Assembly (NCBI GenBank): GCA_031961205.1
Contig: JAVRLS010000073.1
Coordinates: 1 to 5,007, forward strand
DNA length: 5,007 nt
Source of the DNA: JAVRLS01 sp031961205
Lineage (GTDB): Archaea; Thermoplasmatota; Thermoplasmata; Thermoplasmatales; Thermoplasmataceae
Direction: 5' to 3'
Under the pieces are notes generated by a model. The model worked only from the letters and a program-made list of their open reading frames with translations. It was not told the origin of the DNA and did no database searches. Position numbers and translations under genes: made by a program. Shown one piece after another: positions 1-4,922 of the stretch (positions are counted from its first letter, which is position 1; each line of letters begins with the position of its first letter).

Positions 1-100
1 CCCATTTTTATACACGAAGCTGCATTGAAATTTATATGAAATTGGAAAATCCGGTTGATTCTAAATCAAGAAATGGATAAGCGCAGATACATGTAAATAT

Positions 101-110
101 TGAAAAAAGC
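101..110 (-). terminator. T-tract after the zinc-ribbon membrane protein gene
   Basis: Read on the minus strand, six T residues (complement of 103-108) follow directly after the TGA stop of the gene ending at 111. Archaeal RNA polymerase commonly terminates at such U-runs without needing a hairpin, and no strong hairpin is visible here. The remaining bases 1-100 contain no gene I can support. Confidence 0.4.
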
Positions 111-881
111 TCATTTTCTTATAGAACTTTCCTGAATCCTCTTCAGTACAGTTCTTATGGTTATAATGAAAGCTGCCAGAATGATTATATAGGGAATCCA
201 TGTCTCGAGAAGTGCTGATGGATTGTATACTTCCAGATATATTGTCCATGATTCAAATGTTCCCGCAAGTAAAAGCTCCAGGCCCACAAGAAGCCAGACA
301 AATAGTGCCCTCCTAAGTTCGGTTTTAAATGTCTTCCTGAATAATGAACTTATCAGGAAAATACCTTCTGCAGCTGCGATTGCATATGATGGCAGTTCTA
401 ACCATGAGTAAGGAAGAAACAGTAATGAGAGAAGCGCAATAGGGCCGGTAACACTATCCATCACAGCAAGTGCATCCAGAATAACTGCAGTTCCGTATAT
501 TGAGATAAAAAAGAATATCTGGCCTATGACAGGAATCACTTCAATAGTTGCGATTTCATAGTTGTGCGAAAATATTGAGACAGCCCTCAGGAAAATTGGT
601 TCGTTCCTTATCGAATCCAGCTCAGGCTCGCTTGAATTTGAAAGCGAAGCAGCCGTAGCGTGGCTCATTGGAATTGAGGATACGAAGAACATGAATATAA
701 GTTCAACAATAAAAATACCGATTGTGAAATAAATACGTTTTCTATTAAAAATAGAGGCAAAGACAAGCGGCCAGGAATCGCGATCCGGTTTATTAAATTT
801 AAAACCACAGACAGGGCATTCTCTCGATCCCGGAGGGATTATCGAACCGCATACCGGACAGATATCATCTTTGGATTCCAT
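111..881 (-). CDS. Zinc-ribbon membrane protein, SpoIIM/DUF95-like
   Basis: This is a 256-residue protein of unknown precise function. Residues 8-26 contain two CPVCG motifs (Cys8, Cys11, Cys22, Cys25), a typical four-cysteine zinc ribbon expected to face the cytoplasm. A first membrane segment spans about 50-70 and is followed by a polar loop (about 72-95). Hydrophobic segments follow at about 108-135, 136-155, 157-180, 191-210 and 227-247. The stretch after residue 96 (IFxxN-like IFSHNYEIA, then IPVIGQIF, then LPYSWLELPSYAIAAAEG) resembles the SpoIIM/DUF95 pattern, in which a PHGxxELPA-like motif is followed by a glycine-containing helix. In this copy PHG reads PYS. I chose ATG 881 rather than TTG 905 because GGTGG (885-889, minus) lies 3 bases upstream of it. 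Archaeal SpoIIM-like proteins have no settled role; membrane organisation or transport is only a guess. The fold assignment is moderate, and the zinc ribbon and membrane location are firm. Confidence 0.8.
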   Translation of the reverse strand: MESKDDICPVCGSIIPPGSRECPVCGFKFNKPDRDSWPLVFASIFNRKRIYFTIGIFIVELIFMFFVSSIPMSHATAASLSNSSEPELDSIRNEPIFLRAVSIFSHNYEIATIEVIPVIGQIFFFISIYGTAVILDALAVMDSVTGPIALLSLLFLPYSWLELPSYAIAAAEGIFLISSLFRKTFKTELRRALFVWLLVGLELLLAGTFESWTIYLEVYNPSALLETWIPYIIILAAFIITIRTVLKRIQESSIRK

Positions 882-884
882 ATA

Positions 885-889
885 CCACC
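885..889 (-). promoter_or_regulatory. Ribosome binding site deciding the start at 881
   Basis: GGTGG on the minus strand is separated by three bases from ATG 881. It partly matches the archaeal GGAGGTGA consensus. The TATA box at 936-948 predicts a transcript start near 915, which leaves a leader of about 34 bases that contains this site. Confidence 0.5.
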
Positions 890-924
890 ATTCATATGTT
901 TTCAAATTACTTATTCAATGTACT

Positions 925-962
925 ATTGAGGATTGTATAAATATATTATTCGAATCCTCAAT
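925..962. repeat. Perfect 10-bp inverted repeat bracketing a TATA box
   Basis: ATTGAGGATT (925-934) and AATCCTCAAT (953-962) are exact reverse complements separated by 18 bp, with centres 28 bp apart. The spacer contains the TATA box of the minus-strand gene starting at 881. This geometry suits an operator for a regulator that blocks or assists TBP/TFB binding. An alternative is a scar or end of the mobile element whose transposase remnant begins about 15 bp to the right, but no matching end is visible on the far side of that remnant. Confidence 0.6.
936..948 (-). promoter_or_regulatory. TATA box of the zinc-ribbon membrane protein gene
   Basis: The block reads TATAAATATATTA on the plus strand and TAATATATTTATA on the minus strand. 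It is centred near 942 and is the strongest AT box upstream of the gene. Transcription would start around 915. The box sits between the two arms of a 10-bp inverted repeat. Confidence 0.6.
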
Positions 963-976
963 GCAAATTAACTTAA

Positions 977-1356
977 CTATTTTTTGTTTTCAGGGGAGTC
1001 TTAACTTTTAACCGGAAAAAATTCAAGCAGAATTTACTTTTTACCGATCTGCATGAGGATCCGGAGAGGATACACTGTCTCTATAAGCAGCGGGAATATG
1101 CGTTCAGAATATTAGAAAATTATCCCCGGGGAAGATATGTCATATCTGTAGAATTATCGCATGCTTTTCATACTTTGTTCTATAAACTTCTTCCAGCCTT
1201 ATCTATACTTCCGGAACTGAACATTATTGGCAAAGAATACAATGCTTGATATATTATTATGATTCTGTAAAGGATCGGTATTTACGGATTTATGAACGCA
1301 ATATCATCAGTGAAGTACTGAGAAATGAAAAACCCGTTATCATGCCGGACATTTAA
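977..1356 (+). pseudogene. Degraded C-terminal remnant of an IS4/IS1634-like transposase
   Basis: There is no intact gene between 882 and 1438, but a broken coding trace is visible. From 977 to 1249 one frame stays open without a usable start. It encodes LLFTDLHEDPERI, then LYKQREYAFRILEN, then HAFHTLFYKLLPALSILPEL and IIGKEYN. This matches the pattern around the YREK signature of IS4-group DDE transposases (T-x-DPEEIY-x-YK-x-R...E..F..LK), followed by the G-x-x-F-x-x-F...L...YS tail. The frame stops at TGA 1247-1249. A second frame (from 1242) gives MLDILL and stops at 1260. A third (1264-1356) gives DRYLRIYERNIISEVLRNE and ends with TAA 1354-1356. The catalytic Glu expected a few residues after YKQRE appears to be lost in a small deletion. 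The N-terminal two thirds of a transposase and clear terminal repeats are absent, so this is an old dead fragment. The family assignment is by motif pattern only. Confidence 0.6.
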
Positions 1357-1390
1357 CCTGGAATGTTATGAAAATAATATGAGCTGAAGT

Positions 1391-1430
1391 TTAAAAAGAA
1401 AAAAAGATGCGGACAATCCGCAAAAAAATA
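1391..1430 (-). terminator. Hairpin terminator of the DUF3303-like gene
   Basis: TGCGGA (1408-1413) and TCCGCA (1417-1422) form a perfect 6-bp stem with a 3-base loop. Read on the minus strand, the stem is followed by a T-rich run (complement of 1391-1407: TCTTTTTTTCTTTTTAA) and preceded by seven T residues. It lies 17-48 bases after the TGA stop at 1439 and looks like a bacterial-style intrinsic terminator. In archaea the T-run alone may suffice. Confidence 0.7.
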
Positions 1431-1438
1431 GAAGAAGT

Positions 1439-1699
1439 TCAGAATAATTTTTGTGATTCAAAAACTTCGTATTTTGTTGGAGGGTTTACTTTCTCTATAA
1501 GCCCCTTAAAATCGTTGAGGCTGGGAGCTTCCCAGTTGCATATGGCCATTCTTTCACTGCCAATCACGTTGACTGATTTAAGTGAAAAACCTGCTGGCAA
1601 AGATCCATTCTTGGCCATGTCTATTATACTTCCAACAACCTTGAAGGCTGCGTCCTGGTTCTTTTCTTTCCACCTGTGTTCTACAATTATGTCAACCAT
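1439..1699 (-). CDS. Small DUF3303-like (ferredoxin-like fold) protein
   Basis: This is an 86-residue soluble protein of unknown function with no signal peptide or membrane segment. The order of segments is a beta-strand (MVDIIVEH), a helix (about 10-31), a loop with LPAGF (35-39), a strand SLKSVNVIG, a strand RMAICNWEAP, a helix LNDFKGLIEKV and a final strand TKYEVFES. This beta-alpha-beta-beta-alpha-beta layout resembles DUF3303-type dimeric alpha/beta-barrel proteins, in which an LP-x-G-x-x-x-x-x-S turn is followed by a strand and E-x-x-x-x-x-x-F. ATG 1699 is chosen over upstream ATGs because AGGTGA lies 5 bases before it and the TATA-predicted transcript starts near 1710. The gene is divergent from the HTH_10 regulator at 1764 and shares its promoter gap, so the two may be co-regulated. 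It could be a small ligand- or heme-binding or monooxygenase-like protein, but no catalytic residues are evident. The existence of the gene is well supported, the fold is moderate and the role is unknown. Confidence 0.75.
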   Translation of the reverse strand: MVDIIVEHRWKEKNQDAAFKVVGSIIDMAKNGSLPAGFSLKSVNVIGSERMAICNWEAPSLNDFKGLIEKVNPPTKYEVFESQKLF

Positions 1700-1704
1700 A
1701 TATT

Positions 1705-1710
1705 TCACCT
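1705..1710 (-). promoter_or_regulatory. Shine-Dalgarno AGGTGA deciding the start at 1699
   Basis: AGGTGA on the minus strand is followed by five bases and then ATG 1699. It is a strong match to the archaeal anti-SD. The predicted transcript start (27 bases from the TATA block at 1731-1743) falls at about 1710, so this site would sit at the very 5' end of the message. Confidence 0.7.
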
Positions 1711-1730
1711 GATTCAATATCATGGGGTAA

Positions 1731-1743
1731 GGTATATATTTAT
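1731..1743. promoter_or_regulatory. Shared bidirectional TATA block
   Basis: TATATATTTATAA lies in the 64-bp gap between two divergent genes. Its centre (1737) is 27 bases from ATG 1764 on the plus strand, which predicts a leaderless regulator message. It is about 27 bases from 1710 on the minus strand, where a short leader with AGGTGA begins. No other good AT box exists in the gap, so both genes probably use this block or overlapping parts of it. Confidence 0.65.
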
Positions 1744-1761
1744 AACCGGTATTAACCGGTA
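1743..1761. promoter_or_regulatory. Tandem ACCGGT palindromes, candidate operator
   Basis: TAACCGGTA occurs twice (1743-1751 and 1753-1761), offset by exactly 10 bp, or about one helical turn. Each copy contains the palindrome ACCGGT. The pair together forms the near-palindrome ACCGGTATTAACCGGT. It abuts the shared TATA block and reaches to 3 bases before ATG 1764, covering the transcription start of the regulator. A dimeric protein bound here would block the regulator's promoter. Autoregulation by the adjacent HTH_10 protein is an inference. Confidence 0.6.
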
Positions 1762-1763
1762 GT

Positions 1764-2459
1764 ATGGAAGAAATAAAGATCCATCTTGATAATGATCTGC
1801 CTTTTTGCAAGCTTTCGAAGTTATTTCCCGGTGTAAAATTCTACAGATGGTGCAATTCCGCCGTTGATTATGTAGAATTTTACGGTGAAGAGAACGATCT
1901 GAAGAAAGTAGAGAATTATCTCCCTGAGGTTGAGAGGGCCCTCGGAACAAATACCGTGTACAAATCCGTGAATAAAAACAGGATGGCCGTTATGATCTCA
2001 TGCAGATGCAATATCCATAATTCAACTATAAGGATGGCCGAATCCAAAAATCTGCTATGGCAGGCCCCGGTTTCTTATGAAAATGGAGGCGAGAACCTGA
2101 CAGTCATATCGCCAACATCAGAAAATATAGATTCACTCTTCAAGGATTTCATGGAAATAGGCAAGGCGAATATAAGCATGAAGAGATCGATCGATCCGGA
2201 ACTTGTCAGGGATGTTTACACGCTGTCCATCTCAGATCTTTTTTCAGGAATGACTGAAAAACAGATCCGTTATATTATAAGCTCCATAAGCATGGGCTAC
2301 TATTCCATACCGAGAAAGGCTGATCTCAAAGACGTTGCTGATGCAAATGGCATCTCAGATTCGACCATGCAGGAACATCTTAAAAAGGCCGAGAACAAGA
2401 TCATGACATCGCTTTATCCATACCTGAACCTGTTTCTTGAGAGCCGCGTAAAAAAATAA
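1764..2459 (+). CDS. HTH_10 (bacterio-opsin activator-type) transcription regulator
   Basis: This 231-residue DNA-binding regulator has an archaeal Bat-like C-terminus. Residues about 153-220 match the HTH_10 family: LSISDLFSGMTEKQIRYI, then the diagnostic GYYSIPRKADLKDVADANGI (178-197), then the recognition-helix region SDSTMQEHLKKAENKIM (198-214). The N-terminal region (1-145) is a mixed alpha/beta sensor-like part with no recognised PAS or GAF motif. It contains Cys80, Cys82 and His85 (CRCNIH), plus Cys15 and Cys30, which could bind metal or sense redox state (inference). ATG 1764 lies 27 bases from the TATA centre and lacks a ribosome binding site, so the message is probably leaderless. 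It is divergent from the small DUF3303-like gene, and two ACCGGT palindromes cover its own transcription start. HTH_10 proteins are known mainly as activators in haloarchaea, and the target here is unknown. The family call is strong and the ligand and regulon are open. Confidence 0.9.
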   Translation: MEEIKIHLDNDLPFCKLSKLFPGVKFYRWCNSAVDYVEFYGEENDLKKVENYLPEVERALGTNTVYKSVNKNRMAVMISCRCNIHNSTIRMAESKNLLWQAPVSYENGGENLTVISPTSENIDSLFKDFMEIGKANISMKRSIDPELVRDVYTLSISDLFSGMTEKQIRYIISSISMGYYSIPRKADLKDVADANGISDSTMQEHLKKAENKIMTSLYPYLNLFLESRVKK

Positions 2460-2493
2460 TTATTGAAGTTCAACTGTTTTCATATTTTATGAA

Positions 2494-2505
2494 TATTTAA
2501 ATAAA
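2494..2505 (+). promoter_or_regulatory. TATA box of the small membrane protein gene
   Basis: TATTTAAATAAA contains TTTAAATA (2496-2503), centred 26-27 bases before ATG 2526. That spacing supports a leaderless transcript and favours ATG 2526 over the in-frame TTG at 2523. Confidence 0.7.
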
Positions 2506-2525
2506 GGATAAAATTATCTGGTTTG

Positions 2526-2915
2526 ATGATAATAGCTGCAATTTCCTTTATAATTTCGATTCTGGTCGTCTGGATAGTTGTTTCCATTCCATTATGGCTT
2601 GCATCAAAGGTGATAGTTGGCAAGCGTGCATCAATGGGGCAGGCCCTTGCTTCAATGATGCTGGCTTCCATCGTGTTTTTCATCTTTTTTTTCCTGTTCT
2701 CGTTCTTTACGCCTTTCGTTGGCGGCTTAATAGGCTTTATTGGAGTCCTCGGAGTATTCAAGAGTGTTTACCGTATAGGATGGCTTGAGTCTTTTTATCT
2801 GGCCATAATCACAGTATTCATGGCTGTTGTAATATTCTTCATTCTGAATCTGGTCCTGTTTATACCGCTGCACATCCCCCCGTTACACGTTATGAGGATC
2901 TTAATGGGATACTAA
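2526..2915 (+). CDS. Small multi-pass membrane protein, unknown function
   Basis: I do not recognise this 129-residue protein. It is almost entirely hydrophobic, with likely membrane segments at about 3-27, 41-61, 62-76 and 89-114. A short basic loop (SKVIVGKRASMGQA, 27-40) and a second loop (FKSVYRIGWLESF, 78-90) face the same side by the positive-inside rule. The layout of a first helix ending in a KVxVGKxAxxGxAL loop, glycine-rich helices (GGLIGFIGVLG) and a YRIGW element before the last helix recurs in uncharacterised archaeal membrane proteins (from general familiarity). No catalytic or metal-binding residues stand out, and there is no cysteine. The start is ATG 2526, set by the TATA box. 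It is transcribed alone and is convergent with the dehydrogenase, 15 bp away. Confidence 0.75.
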   Translation: MIIAAISFIISILVVWIVVSIPLWLASKVIVGKRASMGQALASMMLASIVFFIFFFLFSFFTPFVGGLIGFIGVLGVFKSVYRIGWLESFYLAIITVFMAVVIFFILNLVLFIPLHIPPLHVMRILMGY

Positions 2916-2945
2916 TATTTATGACAAATATTATTTCTTTTTTTC
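2913..2945 (+). terminator. Terminator holding the stop codons of two convergent genes
   Basis: TAATATTT (2913-2920) and AAATATTA (2926-2933) are a perfect 8-bp inverted repeat with a 5-base loop. On the plus strand it is followed by TTTCTTTTTTTC (2934-2945), giving a terminator for the membrane protein gene. The TAA of that gene (2913-2915) opens the left arm, and the TAA of the minus-strand dehydrogenase (2931-2933) opens the right arm. The T-tract is the reverse complement of the lysine codons ending the dehydrogenase. On the minus strand no T-tract follows the repeat, so termination there is less certain. Confidence 0.65.
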
Positions 2946-3803
2946 AGCAAGTGACCTGTATACTTCGAATACCGCCGCCGCATCTTCTTCTCCATACCCT
3001 GCAGCCATTGCTGCCCTGAACAGCTGGGACCCGATTGCAGATTCCGGAAGCGGGATATGATGCTTTCTTCCCTCTTCCTGTACTATTTCGAGATCCTTCA
3101 GCATATTTCTCACTGAAAACTGTACTGAATAATCCCTTCCTGCCATTTTCGGAACCTTTAGCTCTGATGTTGGAGACCTGACGTTTGAGAATTTCAGGAA
3201 TATTTCAGATATTGTCTTATCGTCAAGTCCCATCTTTTCACCGAATACAAAAGATTCTGCTAGCGTTGACATATATGTTCCAAGGAACAGGTTATTCATG
3301 AGTTTTGCATAAAGCCCGTATCCGTTATTTCCAATATATATTACATTCGCTGACGTATTGATGAGTATTTTTTTAATATCATCAAAATTTGAAATGTCAC
3401 CACCCACAAGTATATTTGCAGTTTTCTTTTCAATCATAACCGATGTCCCTATAACCGGTGCATCATACATAAGCCCGTTATGCTCCCTTACCTTCTCGGA
3501 TAGTGATATCGAAGTTTCCGGGGATATTGTGGACATATCCACAAAAATTTTCTTGCCTGAGTAGGGAATGATTCTTTCATATACGTCGTTAACCGAATCA
3601 TCGTTGTAAAGGACGGTTATTATGATATCATTGTCCTTTACCACGTTCTCAATTTTTTCATCATACTTTATTCCGTATTTCCCGGAAAAATCCCTGGCCT
3701 TTTCAGGCTTCCTGTCGTAAACTTCGTTGAGCATTCCCGCTTTAGAAAGATTAAACGATATGCGGGAACCCATTATCCCGAGACCTATCAACGCAATTCT
3801 CAT
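2931..3803 (-). CDS. Beta-hydroxyacid dehydrogenase (HIBADH-like family)
   Basis: This is a 290-residue NAD(P)-dependent oxidoreductase of the 3-hydroxyisobutyrate / tartronate-semialdehyde / gamma-hydroxybutyrate dehydrogenase family, normal in length. The N-terminal Rossmann domain starts with GLGIMG (7-12), and Asp30 follows strand 2 (VYDRKPEKA). An acid here usually favours NAD, though Arg31 and Lys32 leave NADP possible. FVDMSTISPETS (87-98) is the conserved loop before the substrate region. DAPVIGT (114-120) stands where most members have DAPVSGG, and GYGLYAKLMNN (161-171) carries the catalytic Lys167 and Asn171. The all-helical C-terminal domain includes the KD pair at 236-237. The altered SGG motif suggests a substrate carboxylate site unlike that of standard HIBADH, so the substrate is not assigned. 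The enzyme is probably cytosolic. It is divergent from nurA with a 99-bp gap (60 bp if nurA starts at TTG 3864) and has no metabolic neighbour in view. A TATA-like run (3828-3840) lies about 31 bases upstream of ATG 3803, so the leader is very short. Confidence 0.88.
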   Translation of the reverse strand: MRIALIGLGIMGSRISFNLSKAGMLNEVYDRKPEKARDFSGKYGIKYDEKIENVVKDNDIIITVLYNDDSVNDVYERIIPYSGKKIFVDMSTISPETSISLSEKVREHNGLMYDAPVIGTSVMIEKKTANILVGGDISNFDDIKKILINTSANVIYIGNNGYGLYAKLMNNLFLGTYMSTLAESFVFGEKMGLDDKTISEIFLKFSNVRSPTSELKVPKMAGRDYSVQFSVRNMLKDLEIVQEEGRKHHIPLPESAIGSQLFRAAMAAGYGEEDAAAVFEVYRSLAEKKK

Positions 3804-3827
3804 AGTATCACGTTTCGAATACCGAAC

Positions 3828-3840
3828 TGTTAAATAAAAA
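3828..3840. promoter_or_regulatory. TATA-like block between dehydrogenase and nurA
   Basis: On the minus strand this reads TTTTTATTTAACA, centred about 31 bases before ATG 3803, and it serves the dehydrogenase gene. On the plus strand TTAAATAAAA would start transcripts near 3860, just before TTG 3864 of the nurA reading frame. Two TCGAATA copies (3815-3821 and 3845-3851) flank it, 30 bp apart. Confidence 0.5.
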
Positions 3841-3872
3841 CATATCGAATATCCACGTCATCATTGGATATA

Positions 3873-3881
3873 TTTTTAAAT
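3873..3881 (+). promoter_or_regulatory. TATA box placed for an ATG 3903 start of nurA
   Basis: TTTTTAAAT, preceded by TATA, is centred 26 bases before ATG 3903. This is the same spacing as at the 2526 gene. If used, transcripts would be leaderless from 3903. If instead the block at 3830-3839 is used, this AT run is merely coding sequence after TTG 3864. Confidence 0.5.
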
Positions 3882-3902
3882 TACCTGTGCATGTTTCATG
3901 GA

Positions 3903-4922
3903 ATGAGATTTGACGAAAGCGATTATGAGGATTTTTTAAGATACTTAAAGGATGAAAAAAAGAGTATAAATTATTCGCTCCTGATTGGAAACGATTCCGA
4001 AATGCAGCGTTACTACGGCGATGTCTTCAAGGATTTCTATACCAATTACGATTCTGAACCGGATTTCAGGTATGATGGAAAGGTAAGCGCCACGGACAGC
4101 AGTGAGTTCACAAGGGAACTTTATATGGGATCTGTTTTCACAATGGTCCGCGCTTATACGAAAGTTTCTGACAACGTATACGTTGATTTCAAATCGGACA
4201 TAATAAGGATAGACCCTGAGAGTGTTAGAAACTTTACGATACTGCTGATGGAAAATTCCGAGCACCTCTCGCTGAGGAAGGCTATAGAAGGGGATGATGT
4301 CAGATTTGCATTTGTAGATGGATCCTTTCTGGGCCGCATAAGCCACGGGAATGTAAAGGATGTTCCAGCAGGATACGAAGATTATATGTCAAAGTATTAC
4401 AGGAATCTTGAAAGCATGCTTGAGAAAGGATTCTCAAATGGCACGACATTCATATTCATGTCCAAGAGTTCAAGATCTGTATCCCTGAGGGACGCTATGC
4501 TTGAAAAGATGGATAACCGTGAATTCACGGATCGTGAGAGACTTTCCGGGCATACGGATCATTACATAGTGAAATCCCTGGCCAGATCCAGAGGGTATAC
4601 GAAGAGCATAATGAAAAACGAAAGGGTTGGAAACCTGAAAATGGTGGTACAGTCGTTTGACATCATGCCGGACGTAAATGACATTCCGATCAGGGTTGAT
4701 GTTGTTACCCGTGACGGATTGGAAATTGATTCGGTAATTCCCATGCTTTTCTGGGCATATGGGGGTTACAGGACACATAATATATGGCTGTCGGAAATAG
4801 ATAATATTGTCAAATTCAGAAGCGCAGAGGTGGAAAACCTTTATATGAAAACATTCGAGAGAGAAACGGGGGTAACATTTTATGAAACAAGAGGTGAAAG
4901 ACGTGCAAGACTCAGGCTATGA
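3903..4922 (+). CDS. nurA: NurA 5'-3' nuclease
   Basis: NurA is a toroidal dimeric nuclease (RNase H-like fold) that works with the HerA translocase, alongside Mre11-Rad50, to resect DNA double-strand breaks. From ATG 3903 the protein has 339 residues, close to the Sulfolobus enzyme. Motif I reads KVSATDSSEF, with the metal-binding Asp at residue 65 where most members have DGS. The second Asp lies in FVDGSFLG (Asp139). Glu117 and Glu120 just upstream are candidates for the conserved acidic residue between them. FIFMSKSSRS (183-192) and TDHYIVKSL (218-226) match the later conserved blocks. GYRTHNIWLSEID (288-300) takes the place of GYPxxLxxAH. Its histidine (292) is shifted relative to the usual catalytic His, where a Ser now stands. 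Start alternatives in frame are TTG 3864 (352 residues) and ATG 3891. ATG 3903 is favoured by the TATA box 26 bases upstream. The gene overlaps herA, which indicates an operon and translational coupling. The family call is strong and the exact start is uncertain. Confidence 0.88.
   Translation: MRFDESDYEDFLRYLKDEKKSINYSLLIGNDSEMQRYYGDVFKDFYTNYDSEPDFRYDGKVSATDSSEFTRELYMGSVFTMVRAYTKVSDNVYVDFKSDIIRIDPESVRNFTILLMENSEHLSLRKAIEGDDVRFAFVDGSFLGRISHGNVKDVPAGYEDYMSKYYRNLESMLEKGFSNGTTFIFMSKSSRSVSLRDAMLEKMDNREFTDRERLSGHTDHYIVKSLARSRGYTKSIMKNERVGNLKMVVQSFDIMPDVNDIPIRVDVVTRDGLEIDSVIPMLFWAYGGYRTHNIWLSEIDNIVKFRSAEVENLYMKTFERETGVTFYETRGERRARLRL
4891..4897 (+). promoter_or_regulatory. Shine-Dalgarno GAGGTGA inside the nurA end, deciding the herA start
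   Basis: GAGGTGA lies within the last codons of nurA and is followed by five bases and GTG 4903. It is a nearly full match to the archaeal anti-SD, and it favours GTG 4903 over the in-frame ATG 4882, which has only a poor GGGGGT run upstream. Confidence 0.7.

Noticed and set aside
3..80. Short open stretch at the left edge on the plus strand, possibly the end of a gene entering the window
   Set aside because: Only about 25 codons with no recognisable motif. The minus strand is also open over part of it, so nothing supports coding.
1008..1015. TTAACCGG as a further copy of the ACCGGT operator
   Set aside because: It lacks the full ACCGGT core and the paired spacing, and it lies within the transposase remnant.
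1407..1712. 101-codon open frame on the plus strand opposite the DUF3303-like gene
   Set aside because: It starts inside the terminator hairpin, has no promoter or ribosome binding site, and mirrors the minus-strand gene, which has both.
1700..1810. N-terminal extension of the DUF3303-like gene up to 1810
   Set aside because: It would run back across the TATA block, the ACCGGT repeats and the start of the regulator gene. The AGGTGA at 1705-1710 fixes the start at 1699.
2463..2473. TTGAA-G-TTCAA palindrome after the regulator gene as a terminator or operator
   Set aside because: The arms are only 5 bp with a one-base centre, it cannot form a hairpin loop, and only a weak T-run follows.
3945..4346. 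133-codon open frame on the minus strand
   Set aside because: It lies wholly inside nurA, whose conserved NurA motifs show the plus strand is coding. No promoter precedes it.
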